Assembly (NCBI RefSeq): GCF_026168515.1
Contig: NZ_CP093443.1
Coordinates: 3,100,001 to 3,164,000, forward strand
DNA: 64,000 nucleotides
DNA from: Brevibacterium spongiae
GTDB lineage: Bacteria; Actinomycetota; Actinomycetes; Actinomycetales; Brevibacteriaceae
Direction: 5' to 3'
Position numbers and translations under genes: made by a program. Shown piece after piece: positions 1-9,338 of this stretch. The number at the start of each line of letters is the position of its first letter. Positions within the stretch are counted from its first letter, which is position 1. The notes under the pieces were generated by a model. That model had not been told where the DNA came from. It was given only the letters and a program-made list of their open reading frames with translations, and did not search any database.

Positions 1-335
1 TGCATGGGCCCGCAGGCGGTGGTGCGGGTACGGTGGGTGGCGGTGTTACCCGAGGCCTGAGTTGCCTGCGGCGTTCGGCTCACCCTGCTCGCCACGGCGC
101 ACTCTGTTCCAAAAAGCACCCATTACTCTAGGCACTCCCCCACAAGTAGCCCACTCCCCTCCGAAAAGCTCACAGAAGAACGTGTGCCTTTCAGAAGTAC
201 TTGGCCACTCAGCAAAGTCGCCACCCGCCCGTTCACCCCGCATTCAGTGCGACACCATCGCCGGTGCGCCACTGTTGCCAATTCGACGTCGGCCCTGACA
301 CAACTTCAGCAGATCCTGACACAGCATCAGCGAAA
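1..335. other. left edge, no supported gene
   Basis: The first 335 bases hold only short overlapping open frames with no recognisable protein and no ribosome binding site in a convincing place. I see no RNA gene or clear terminator. It lies just beyond the 3' end of the leftward gene at 336-1412, so part of it is that gene's downstream region. Confidence 0.4.
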
Positions 336-1412
336 TCAGAGAGTCGGTGCGCACTGGAATGGGATCAGCTGCGGTGCCTGGTCGAAGAGCTTCATCCCGA
401 AGAACTTCAGGTTGAACAGGTCGCTGAACTTCAGGTGGACGATGCGAAAGCCCATGTTGAGCAGCTCATTCTGCTGGCGGCCCTCCTTCACACGCGTGTC
501 CGCACCCGCATCGGCATACTTCTGGTCACCGTCGAAGGCAAGAATCGTGTTCGTCGGCCGATGCAGGAAGTCCAGCCTCGCCACGAAGTCACCGTTTGCC
601 CCGACGTTGTATTGCTGGGTGAAGTCGTGCAGCCCCAATTGGTGGAGGGCGAACGACGTCCGACTCTCCGCATAGCTCTCCGACAGTGGGCTGATGATCG
701 ACAGGATCGCCGAAGCACGTTTCCTGCCCCGAGCGAGACGCTGGACTGCCGGACCGTAGTCTCGTTCCACAATCTCTCTCCCGACCTTGCGCATCCGAGG
801 CGGATCAGTCATACCGATCTTCGGTTTCCCGGTCTCTCGTTCCACCTGCGCTCGAAGCCCGCTCTCCAGCGCTGCCATTCCGTCGGCAGGACCCAAAGCG
901 GCAATCAGATCAAGCCCCGTGCGCTCAGGTCTGACACAGTCAAGGCCGTACACGGTGCACAGATCGTCGGAATCGCACCTGCGTCTGCGCCGATCGATCT
1001 CAGTGCTGCGCGAGCTGACGGTCGGGTGCACCACTGAGATCCGCTTCATTGGCTGTCGGTACAGCGACATCTCATGAAGCAATGCGGCGGACACTCCGCT
1101 GACGACATCGTCGGTTCGGTAGTAGCGATAGTGCACAATTCGCAGTCGGGCAAGATGCTCCTGATACTTGGGGTTCTGCTCTCGGCTCTTCGAAGTCGCA
1201 CGGAAGTACTCAGTCCAATCCGTGTCCGAGATCAGGACTGCAGCCGACGTGTGGGCCGGCTTCTGGCAAGCCCGCACAATCGAATAGATGCCACGCGCCA
1301 ACCTCAGCATGCAGCAATCGACCACACCTGCAATCGCATCATTGGTCATTCCGACGGACCGAAGAGTCCGGTGATCGACGACGTTGTACTTCTCCAGATA
1401 CTCAAGGCTCAT
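336..1412 (-). CDS. AbiEi-type winged-helix protein with nuclease-like C-terminus
   Basis: A protein of about 358 residues if it starts at the ATG at 1410-1412 (MSLEYLEKY). The first 60 residues resemble the winged helix of AbiEi-type antitoxin-domain proteins, including the pattern LRSVGMTNDAI followed by LARGIYS. The last 110 residues look like a Vsr/DUF559-type nuclease fold: ARLDFLHR, then LAFDGDQKY, which supplies acidic residues and a lysine as in PD-(D/E)XK sites, then MGFRIVHLKFSDL. Stand-alone genes of this layout are common in actinobacteria and their role is usually unknown. No toxin partner lies beside it. The open frame extends to 1877, but the upstream part has no homology-like character and shadows the region before rsmI, so I reject the longer start. 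Confidence 0.6.
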   Translation of the reverse strand: MSLEYLEKYNVVDHRTLRSVGMTNDAIAGVVDCCMLRLARGIYSIVRACQKPAHTSAAVLISDTDWTEYFRATSKSREQNPKYQEHLARLRIVHYRYYRTDDVVSGVSAALLHEMSLYRQPMKRISVVHPTVSSRSTEIDRRRRRCDSDDLCTVYGLDCVRPERTGLDLIAALGPADGMAALESGLRAQVERETGKPKIGMTDPPRMRKVGREIVERDYGPAVQRLARGRKRASAILSIISPLSESYAESRTSFALHQLGLHDFTQQYNVGANGDFVARLDFLHRPTNTILAFDGDQKYADAGADTRVKEGRQQNELLNMGFRIVHLKFSDLFNLKFFGMKLFDQAPQLIPFQCAPTL

Positions 1413-1707
1413 GTCTCGAGGGTGTGTGGACGCGCCGCAGTTGTCACGGCCCAGTTTCGCCCTTGTGCATGGACCTCGGCTATCCACAGGCCAGGTACGC
1501 GCGAGTCGACTGCCGTGTGCACACAAGTCACCTCCGACATGACACGCTCCGCACCTCGGCAATCGCGTAGACGCGCCCAATGAGGAGCACCTTTTTCTGG
1601 ATGTCTCACGTTCTTCTGTGAGCCTTCCGGAGTCGAGTGTGCTCTTTCCGTCAACAGCTCGGAGCATGGAAGTGGCCTCACGCATCGCCCGCAGTGAGAC
1701 TCCCGCC

Positions 1708-2637
1708 TCAGTCGCGGTGGAGCCAGGCCTCGTAGACTTCGCGCTTCGAGAGGCCGAACTTCTTCGCCACCTGTCCGGCTGCGTCCTTCGCCCGCACACC
1801 GGAGTCGACCAGGGCACCGAGCTCCTCGAGGTGGTCTTCCGGAGCCGTCTCGACCTCGGTGGCCCCGGCCAGCACAAGGGTCAGTTCCCCGCGAAGTCCT
1901 TCCGAGGCGAGCTCGCGCAGCGAACCGACTGTCCCCCGCAGAGTCTCCTCGTAGGTCTTCGTCAGTTCGCGGCTGATGCTCATGGGCCGGTCAACGCCGA
2001 TGACCTCGGCGAAGTCCTCCATCGCATCGGCGATCCGGTGGGGGCTTTCGAAGAAGACCATCGTCCGCTTCTCTGCCTTGAGCTCTTCGAGCAGAGTCTT
2101 GCGCTGGCCGGATTTGCGCGGCAGGAACCCTTCGAAGCTGAACCGGTCGCTCGGCAGCCCGGACACCGCGAGGGCCATGAGCACAGCGGACGGTCCCGGT
2201 GTCGACGTGATCGCAAGCCCCGCCTCGGCGCAGGCCTTGACCACGCGGTATCCGGGGTCGGAGACGGCGGGCATCCCCGCGTCGGAGAGCAGGACAACGG
2301 TCTGACCTGAAGCGATGAGCTCGACGAGCTCGGGAGCCCGATGGCCCTCGTTGTGGTCGAATACGCTGATGACCCGATTGGTGTGGGTGAGGTTCAGTCG
2401 CTGTGCGAGGGAGAGGAACCGGCGAGTGTCCTCGGCTGCGATGACATCGGCAGTTTCGATGGCCTGTCGCATCCGCGGGCTCGCGTCACCGAGGTTGCCG
2501 ATCGGAGTCCCGACCAGGATGAGCCGCCCACCGGTGAGGTCCGAACTCTGACCCGCTGGGTCGATGCCGTCATTGTCCGCGGCGGGACCTTCGTTCGAGG
2601 GGTTTTGAAGGTCAGGAATGGTGGAATCCTCGGTCAC
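1708..2637 (-). CDS. rsmI: 16S rRNA (cytidine(1402)-2'-O)-methyltransferase RsmI
   Basis: RsmI uses S-adenosylmethionine to 2'-O-methylate C1402 of 16S rRNA in the ribosomal P site. The tetrapyrrole-methylase-type fold is plain: LILVGTPIGNLGD near residue 39, AEDTRRFL near 68, LLSDAGMPAVSDPG near 117, and ESPHRI near 195. The length of 309 residues is slightly above the family norm because of an acidic N-terminal extension of about 35 residues. The GTG start at 2635-2637 overlaps the stop of the upstream DUF4190 gene by 4 bp, so the two are translationally coupled. As in mycobacteria, rsmI lies close to a divergent protein O-mannosyltransferase gene, here separated from it by three DUF4190 genes. 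Confidence 0.93.
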   Translation of the reverse strand: MTEDSTIPDLQNPSNEGPAADNDGIDPAGQSSDLTGGRLILVGTPIGNLGDASPRMRQAIETADVIAAEDTRRFLSLAQRLNLTHTNRVISVFDHNEGHRAPELVELIASGQTVVLLSDAGMPAVSDPGYRVVKACAEAGLAITSTPGPSAVLMALAVSGLPSDRFSFEGFLPRKSGQRKTLLEELKAEKRTMVFFESPHRIADAMEDFAEVIGVDRPMSISRELTKTYEETLRGTVGSLRELASEGLRGELTLVLAGATEVETAPEDHLEELGALVDSGVRAKDAAGQVAKKFGLSKREVYEAWLHRD

Positions 2638-3068
2638 GAGGCGCCGGATTCAGCGGCGAATAGCAGCGCGAACATCCCGAGATAGAACAGGGCGAAGAAC
2701 ACCCAGAAGAGGATCCACAGGGCAGTGCCGATGTAGCCGACCCAGAGGGCGGCGACCGCCATGCCGTCGCCGCGCTCGCCGCGTTCCCTGATCTGCTTGC
2801 GGGCGATATGGCCCATGATGATGCCGGCGATACCACCGATGAAGAACGACGAGACGAACCCGAAGATCGAAGCGCACATGCCGATGATGGCCAGCACGTT
2901 CGTCGGCGGCAGCTGCTGATAGACATAGCTCGGGCCGCCGGCGTACTGCTGGTTGGCACCGTATGCGGGGTTCTGGCTATAGGACTGCGCACTGTACGCG
3001 CCTGCACCGTTCGACTGGGGCTGCTGATAGTACATGTCCGGATTGTTCCAGTTGTTCTGGCTGCTCAT
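2634..3068 (-). CDS. DUF4190-type small membrane protein
   Basis: A 144-residue protein with a Q/Y/N/S-rich cytoplasmic-type N-terminus (residues 1-50, including YYQQPQSNG) and two hydrophobic segments separated by the family pattern GHIARKQI-RERGERGDGMA. This is the typical arrangement of actinobacterial DUF4190 proteins, whose function is not known. The start at 3068 has a strong AAGGAG about seven bases upstream. Its stop overlaps the rsmI start, so it leads a two-gene operon with rsmI. It is one of three related genes in tandem here. Confidence 0.8.
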   Translation of the reverse strand: MSSQNNWNNPDMYYQQPQSNGAGAYSAQSYSQNPAYGANQQYAGGPSYVYQQLPPTNVLAIIGMCASIFGFVSSFFIGGIAGIIMGHIARKQIRERGERGDGMAVAALWVGYIGTALWILFWVFFALFYLGMFALLFAAESGAS

Positions 3069-3206
3069 GGTGAAGTCTCCTTGTGTCTGCCATCAACGGT
3101 ACAGAGTCGTCGATTCGGGCAAAAGGTGGGGCGGTTACAGGTCTGTCACAGTTGTGGGGCTTTTGTCGCAATCCGGCCGGTGGGGAAGCCCCAAGCCCCC
3201 CAGGCC

Positions 3207-3653
3207 TCAGCTGACGGCTCCGCTTTCGGCAGCGATGCCGAGCCCGATCGCCAGCGCGATGATCCCGAAGTACGCCAGCCAGAAGACGATCCAGAAGATC
3301 ACGCTCACGTAGCTCAGCCACAGACCGGCCACCGCCATCCCGTTGCCGCGTTCACCGCGCTTCTTGATCTGCGAGCGCGCGATGTGGCCGAAGATGATGC
3401 CGACGATCCCGAGGAAGAACATCGACGTGGTGAACGAGATGAGACCGAGCACCAGCGAAACGATGGCAGCGGAGTTCGTCGGCGCAATCTGCTGGTACAC
3501 GACGACCGGTGCCGCGTTGCCGTAGGTGACAGGTGCGTGCACAGGAACCGGCGCAGGGGCGAGAACGGGAGCCGGGGCTGACATGGGTGCAGGAGCCGGG
3601 GCACGGTTCGAGCCGAAGCCGGTGTTCCTGATGGGCAGTACGCGAGTGTTCAT
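3207..3653 (-). CDS. DUF4190-type small membrane protein
   Basis: Using the ATG at 3651-3653, preceded by GGAGAGC, gives a 148-residue protein beginning MNTRVLPIR. An Ala/Pro-rich stretch (PAPAPMSAPAPVLAPAPVP) covers roughly residues 18-40 and probably forms an extended linker. Two hydrophobic segments follow, flanking GHIARSQIKKRGERGNGMA, which closely matches the neighbour at 2634-3068, so the two are paralogues. An upstream in-frame start at 3740 exists but would add a poorly conserved Arg/Thr-rich stretch. Function unknown. The 138-bp gap to the next gene means it may or may not be cotranscribed. Confidence 0.75.
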   Translation of the reverse strand: MNTRVLPIRNTGFGSNRAPAPAPMSAPAPVLAPAPVPVHAPVTYGNAAPVVVYQQIAPTNSAAIVSLVLGLISFTTSMFFLGIVGIIFGHIARSQIKKRGERGNGMAVAGLWLSYVSVIFWIVFWLAYFGIIALAIGLGIAAESGAVS

Positions 3654-4019
3654 GTCAGCTGCTCTCCGTGGTCTGTGGCGTGTGGTTGAGGAACCGTGCT
3701 GCGTGGTTCTCGATGCGTGGTTCTCGATGTCCGTTGACAACGCTATCGGGGCCCGGGGCGGTCAAGCTGCGATTCGTGTTGCAGTCCTGCACCACCGGTG
3801 ACAAGGCGGAGTCGACCGTCGTTGAGGGAACGGTGCAGACAGCCCATCCCCGAGGCGGACGCGCAGACCGTCCATGTCCGAGGAAGCGGTGCAAGTTCGC
3901 CCACCCCGAGGCGGCCCCAGACAGAAATCGCCACGCACGGTTGTCGTGCGTGGCGAGTCCTAGTTCAGACGGAGAGCTCCGAATTCAGGCGGAGATGCTC
4001 CGTATCAGGAGATACCGCT
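3654..4019. other. intergenic region with degenerate repeats
   Basis: No gene is supported. It contains a perfect 14-bp tandem duplication at 3701-3714 and 3715-3728 just upstream of the 3653 start, which could be part of that gene's control region. At about 3830-3915 there are degenerate repeats, each ending in a CCCCGAGGCGG block. The terminator at 3928-3956 closes the leftward gene that ends at 4020. Confidence 0.45.
3928..3956 (-). terminator. intrinsic terminator after the third DUF4190 gene
   Basis: Perfect 11-bp arms (TCGCCACGCAC, 3928-3938, and its complement, 3946-3956) enclose a 7-base loop. On the minus strand the stem is followed by TTTCTGT, a short U-rich run. It lies 64 bases past the stop of the gene at 4020-4742. 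Confidence 0.8.
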
Positions 4020-4742
4020 TCAGTAGCTGCCCAGCATCGCCATGAACCCGAGTCCGAAGAGCCCGATCATGATGACGAGGCCGATCAGACCGAGAGCGAT
4101 ACTGGCGTAGCCCATGATGAGGCCCGCGATGCCCTGCCCGCGGCCGTCTTCACCGGTTCGCTTGATCTGGCCGAGGCCGATATGGCCGAAGATGACGGCG
4201 AGCACCGGTGCGATCCACAGGAACATCGCGATGATGCTGAAGATGATGCCGATGACCGGAATCATCGACAGCAGACCGCAGACGAATCCACCGCCGATTC
4301 CGGTGATGCCCATCCACATCGACCACACTGCCATCTTGTTGGGCACGGGACGAACCACCAGCGGCTGCGCACCGTAGGTCATCGGCTGGCTGTACGCACC
4401 GGGTTGACTGTAGCCGCCGTACGCGCCGGGCTGACTGTAGGAGCCGTACGATCCCTGCTGGCCATAGGCATCGGGCTGGCTGTAGCTGTCCGCCTGGCCG
4501 TACGAACCGTAGGAACCCGACTGGCTGTATCCGCCCTGACCATACTGCTGACCCTGCGAGTACTGACCCGGGCTGCCCTGCGAATACTGACCAGCACCGG
4601 ACTGACCCGAGCCATATTGACCCTGGCCGTACTGCCCGGAACCATTCTGCGGCTGCGAGCCATAGTTGTTGTTGAACTGCTGCGAGCCGACCTGAGGCGG
4701 ATCGCTCGGACGGTAATGGGGATTGTTCGACACGTTCAGCAC
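4020..4742 (-). CDS. DUF4190-type membrane protein with G/S-Y-G/Q low-complexity tail
   Basis: A 240-residue protein. Residues about 18-120 are a low-complexity domain of repeated GQYGQ, SQGQQYGQ, GSYGSY and PGAYSQ motifs, rich in Gly, Ser, Gln and Tyr and almost free of charge. Residues about 127-240 form three hydrophobic segments with the DUF4190-like core GHIGLGQIKRTGEDGRG. The GTG start at 4740-4742 gives MLNVSNN; a second GTG at 4733 is possible. It has its own terminator and is separate from the two smaller paralogues to its left. Function is unknown. Long Y/G/Q tails of this sort are seen on several actinobacterial membrane proteins. Confidence 0.75.
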   Translation of the reverse strand: MLNVSNNPHYRPSDPPQVGSQQFNNNYGSQPQNGSGQYGQGQYGSGQSGAGQYSQGSPGQYSQGQQYGQGGYSQSGSYGSYGQADSYSQPDAYGQQGSYGSYSQPGAYGGYSQPGAYSQPMTYGAQPLVVRPVPNKMAVWSMWMGITGIGGGFVCGLLSMIPVIGIIFSIIAMFLWIAPVLAVIFGHIGLGQIKRTGEDGRGQGIAGLIMGYASIALGLIGLVIMIGLFGLGFMAMLGSY

Positions 4743-4825
4743 CGCTTCTACTCAGACACACTTCGTTCTCTACTACCCTAGTGGTGCGCTCCGCAGAATG
4801 CCCAACGTCCCAGCGCAGCGCCCCG

Positions 4826-4963
4826 ACGTTCCCCACCGCACCTGTGCCGAACGTGTGAAAGCGATCCCCGCCGCTCCCCTGCCAGACGTGTGAAAGCGTT
4901 CCCCACCATTCCGCTGTGGGTCGCATGAGCACGATCCCCGCTCTTCCCTGCGGGTCGCATGAG
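4826..4963. repeat. degenerate tandem repeat, about 35-bp period
   Basis: Four imperfect units of 33-36 bp lie head to tail between the divergent DUF4190 and pmt genes. Each has a C(G/A)(T/A)-TCCCC block and ends in CGTGTGAAAG (first two) or CGCATGAG (last two). The array ends about 35 bp before the pmt start, so it occupies the shared promoter region. Confidence 0.6.
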
Positions 4964-4997
4964 AGCCCGGTGGTCTGCGCTCTCTAAACTGGAAGCG

Positions 4998-6746
4998 ATG
5001 ACACATACCGCAGACTCTCCGGCCCCGACCAGGCGCATCGCTCGCGAGCGCCTGGCGAGGAAACGCGAAAAGGTCCGCGCCGGAGCCGCGGCCATGCGGC
5101 GGGAGACCTTCCACGCCGGCATGTGGGCCACCCGCGCCCCCGTGTGGATGTGGCCGGCGCTGCTCGTCATCACCGGCATCGGCGCAGCTCTGCGCCTGTT
5201 CCGCCTTGATTTCCCACACCGCCTGATCTTCGACGAGACCTATTACGTCAAGGACGGCTACTCGGTGTTCAACTTCGGCTACGAACGCTCCTGGCCGGAG
5301 AAAGCCGACGACCATTTCAACGCCGGCGACCCTAGCGTCATCGAACCCGACCCCGAATACGTCGTCCACCCGCCGCTAGGGAAATGGATCATCGGGTGGG
5401 GCATCGACCTCTTCGGCGCCGATGACTCCTTCGGCTGGCGCTTCTCGGTCGCAATCGTCGGCACCCTGACGATCTTCCTCATCGGCGTCATCGCGTGGAA
5501 GCTCTTCCGCTCGGCGTTCTTCGCCTGCGTCGCCGCCGGACTCCTCGCCGTCGACGGCGAGCACTTCGTCCACTCCCGCACGAGCCTGCTCGACATCGTG
5601 CTCATGGCCTTCATCCTCCTCGCCTTCTTCTTCATCGTCCTCGACCGCGAGCACGTCACGAAGCGCCTGGCCGCCTGGACCCAACGCACCGATAGGGAAC
5701 GACGGCACGACCGGAAGACGCGGGACGAGATCAATTTCGGGCCCCGCCTCGGCGTGCGCCCCTGGATCATCGCCGCGGGGATCAGCATCGGTCTGGCGAT
5801 GGGTGTCAAATGGTCGGGCCTCTACGCGGCGGCCGCGTTCGGGATCCTCCTCGTGCTCTGGGACGTTCATTCGCGGCACAGGGCCGGGGTCGTGCACCCG
5901 TGGTTGGGAATGCTCATCCGCGACAGCATTCCGTCGTTCCTCAAGCTCGTGCCGGTCGCGCTCGTCACCTATCTGGCGTGCTGGACAGGCTGGATCCGAT
6001 CGACCGATGCATGGGATCGCCAGTGGGCGGCTGAGAACTTCGGCTGGTGGCAGTCGCTGCCGGAGTGGCTGCAATGGCTGCCGTCGTTGGCGCACTATCA
6101 CTACACGGCGTATTCGTTCCACGTCGGACTCGACTCCGAGCACCCGTACATGTCGAACCCGTGGGGTTGGATCGTGCAGTGGCGGCCGACGTCGTTCTAC
6201 TACGAGTCCTATAACCACGGCTCGATGGGATGCATGGCAGAGAAGTGTTCGTCGGCGATCACCTCGGTGGGCAACCCCGTCCTCTGGGGCCTGGCACCAT
6301 TTGCCGTGCTCATCTGCCTGGTCGTATGGATCATCCGCCGAGACATCCGACCGGCCATCATCCTCGCCGGACTCGCCGCAACCTGGCTGCCGTGGTTCGC
6401 CTACCAGGAGCGGACGATCTTCACCTTCTACACGATCGTCATGGTGCCCTTCGTCGTGCTCGCCGTGACCTACTGCCTCACCCTGTTGTGGGGGCACACG
6501 ACTGGGAACCGAGGCGCAGAGGGATCCTCGGGCGCAGCCGTGAGTGGCGGTGTGGCCGTCAATGGCGGCGCAGCGAAGGCGCGATTCGTTCGCGTCTCCG
6601 CGACGCTGTTCGCCCGCCGGTTCACCGTCGGCATCATCCTCGCAGCGGCGGTCCTCGCCTTCGCCTACTTCTGGCCGGTCTACACCGGAGAGGTCATCCC
6701 GTTCTCGGCCTGGAACAACCGCATGTGGAACATCACCTGGCGCTGA
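4998..6746 (+). CDS. pmt: dolichyl/polyprenyl-phosphate-mannose--protein mannosyltransferase
   Basis: A GT39 family membrane enzyme that moves mannose from polyprenyl phosphate to Ser/Thr of secreted proteins outside the membrane. The 582-residue protein has a basic cytoplasmic start, then about ten transmembrane helices. The first external loop carries LIFDETYYVKDGYS, whose Asp-Glu pair is the catalytic DE motif of the family. VVHPPLGKWIIG, EHFVHSR and GVKWSGL are further family landmarks. I chose the ATG at 4998 because GGAAGCG precedes it; an earlier in-frame start at 4959 lies at the end of the repeat array. It is divergent from rsmI and the DUF4190 genes, as in mycobacteria. Confidence 0.93.
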   Translation: MTHTADSPAPTRRIARERLARKREKVRAGAAAMRRETFHAGMWATRAPVWMWPALLVITGIGAALRLFRLDFPHRLIFDETYYVKDGYSVFNFGYERSWPEKADDHFNAGDPSVIEPDPEYVVHPPLGKWIIGWGIDLFGADDSFGWRFSVAIVGTLTIFLIGVIAWKLFRSAFFACVAAGLLAVDGEHFVHSRTSLLDIVLMAFILLAFFFIVLDREHVTKRLAAWTQRTDRERRHDRKTRDEINFGPRLGVRPWIIAAGISIGLAMGVKWSGLYAAAAFGILLVLWDVHSRHRAGVVHPWLGMLIRDSIPSFLKLVPVALVTYLACWTGWIRSTDAWDRQWAAENFGWWQSLPEWLQWLPSLAHYHYTAYSFHVGLDSEHPYMSNPWGWIVQWRPTSFYYESYNHGSMGCMAEKCSSAITSVGNPVLWGLAPFAVLICLVVWIIRRDIRPAIILAGLAATWLPWFAYQERTIFTFYTIVMVPFVVLAVTYCLTLLWGHTTGNRGAEGSSGAAVSGGVAVNGGAAKARFVRVSATLFARRFTVGIILAAAVLAFAYFWPVYTGEVIPFSAWNNRMWNITWR

Positions 6747-6891
6747 CGGCCGTTCCATTCCGAGCACCCATTCACACATTTCGTCCGCGTGCCGAGCACA
6801 TTTCGTGCGCCCCGTCCCCGCGCACTTTCTGACCAGCGGCCTTGATCCGTCACAGCTTCGCCATCGAAGGGTCGCCTCGGGGACACTGCGT

Positions 6892-6901
6892 GTTCACCTG
6901 G
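6892..6901 (+). promoter_or_regulatory. possible PHO-box-like element before the ulosonic acid cluster
   Basis: GTTCACCTGG, 33 bases upstream of the GTG start at 6934, resembles one half-unit of the actinobacterial PhoP direct repeat (GTTCACC-type). Only one good unit is visible, so this is weak. A phosphate link would make sense for a phosphate-free wall polymer, but that is inference. Confidence 0.2.
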
Positions 6902-6933
6902 AGGCAACACTGCGTCGTTAGCGTCGAATCATT

Positions 6934-8336
6934 GTGAATGACCTTTCGACGACCCCTGCACCCAACGCATCCGAGCACCGCCCGGCTGCGAGCACCACCA
7001 CGGCCGCGCGTCCAGCGGCAGAAAGCACCACTTCCCGCCCGCACCGCGCTGTCGCCATCATCCCGGCACGCGGCGGATCCAAGGGCATCCCGCTGAAGAA
7101 CCTGCAGAAGGTCGCGGGAGTCTCGCTGCTGGCCCGCGCCATCTACGCCGCCCAGGCCAGCCCGAGCATCGACCGCGTCGTCGTCTCGACCGATCACGAC
7201 GGCATCGCCGCCGAAGCCCAGCGCGCCGGCGCCGAGGTGGCCCACCGTCCCGCCGAGATCGCCGGTGACACCGCAACGAGCGAATCCGCACTCATCCACA
7301 CCCTGTCGACCCTCGACGAGGACTTCGACATCACGGTGTTCATGCAGTGCACCTCCCCCTTCATCGACTCCGCCTCGATCGAGAACGCGGTCCGCACGGT
7401 TCGCGGTGATGAGGCCGACGTCGTCTTCTCCGCCGTCGAAGACCACTCCTTCCTGTGGCGCCTCGACGATGACACCCAGGCCGTGGCCGTCGGACATGAG
7501 GCGAGCTTCCGTCCCCGCCGTCAGGACCGGGCCAAGCACTTCAACGAGACCGGTGCCTTCTACGTCATGCGCACCTCCGGACTCATCGAGAACGAACACC
7601 GCTTCTTCGGCCGCATCGGCATCGAGGAGGTCCCGCCCGAGCACGCTCGCGAGATCGACGACATGTCCGATCTCACCCTCGTCCGCGCCATCGCCTCCAC
7701 GCAGGAGACCGCGCAGGTCGTCGACGTCGACGCTCTCGTCACCGACTTCGATGGAGTCCACACCGACGACGGTGCCTACGTCGACGAGAACGGAAATGAA
7801 CAGGTCCGCGTCCACCGCGGCGACGGCATGGGCATCTCCCGCCTCGTGAAGGCCGGCGTTCCGGTGATGATCCTGTCGAAGGAACGCAACCCGGTCGTGA
7901 CCCGTCGTGCGGAGAAGCTGCGTGTCGACGTCGCCCAGGGCATCGACAACAAAGCCCACATCCTCAGCGATTGGATCGAGACCAACGGACTCGACCCGGC
8001 TCGCGTGGCCTACGTCGGCAACGACATCAACGATCTCGAAGCCTTCGATGTCGTCGGCTGGCCCATCGCCGTCGCCGACGCCCACCCCAAGGTGCTCGCC
8101 GCCGCCCGTGTGGTCCTCGACCGCGAGGGAGGCAAGGGCGCCGTCCGTGAGGTCTGCGACCTCATCCCCGTCCCCGCCGAGGCGTCCGGTTCCCTTCCGG
8201 GACCCACCCTCACCTCGTTGCGGACCGCCACCGGACACCCATCCACCTTCGCTGACAGACAACCGTCCACCCAGCAGCAACAGCCGTTGCTCACCAATCA
8301 CGCCGCCTCGGCGCGTGCCAACCGAAAGCAGGTTTC

Positions 8337-8340
<4 letters not shown>
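6934..8340 (+). CDS. CMP-nonulosonate synthetase fused to HAD (KdsC/KdnB-type) phosphatase
   Basis: Activates a nine-carbon keto acid (sialic acid or Kdn) with CTP to give the CMP-sugar. Residues 38-260 form the acylneuraminate cytidylyltransferase domain, with the nucleotide-binding loop IIPARGGSKGIP at 42-53. Residues 264-410 form a HAD phosphatase domain of the KdsC type: DFDGVHTDD at 271-279 (two catalytic aspartates), Ser315 in MILSKERN, Lys340 and GNDINDLE at 362-369. Catalytic residues are largely kept, so the phosphatase is probably active. About 35 residues at the N-terminus and 55 at the C-terminus are Ala/Thr/Pro-rich and likely disordered. GTG start; the stop overlaps the next gene (ATGA). 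First gene of the cluster. Confidence 0.88.
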
Positions 8341-9224
<884 letters not shown>

Positions 9225-9233
9225 ACCATCGGG

Positions 9234-9274
9234 AGAGCCACCTCGGCCGGACGTTTCTGCGCCGAGGTGGCTCT
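9234..9274. terminator. intergenic hairpin after the NeuB-like gene
   Basis: Perfect 14-bp arms (9234-9247 and 9261-9274) around a 13-base loop, without a U-run. Its position between the synthesis genes and the glycosyltransferase genes suggests a terminator or attenuator that would lower expression of the second half of the cluster. Confidence 0.65.
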
Positions 9275-9338
9275 GCGCTGTCCGCGCAGCCCACGGCTTC
9301 GCATACCCGACCTTGACCATCAGATCCGGAGACTCAAA

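Noticed and set aside
1413..1877. N-terminal extension of the AbiEi/nuclease-like gene up to 1877
   Set aside because: The added 155 residues have no protein-like pattern, overlap the rsmI 3' end and precede a natural domain start at MSLEYLEKY.
4826..4963. CRISPR array
   Set aside because: Units are imperfect and contiguous with no unique spacers; no cas genes in the window.
5376..6779. 467-codon minus-strand open frame across pmt
   Set aside because: It is the shadow of the clearly identified pmt gene; composition is Asp/Glu/Arg-rich without domain features.
9234..9274. Fourth member of the palindromic repeat family
   Set aside because: The stem sequence is unrelated to the CCCCAGCAACC core and is shorter, so it is a separate hairpin.
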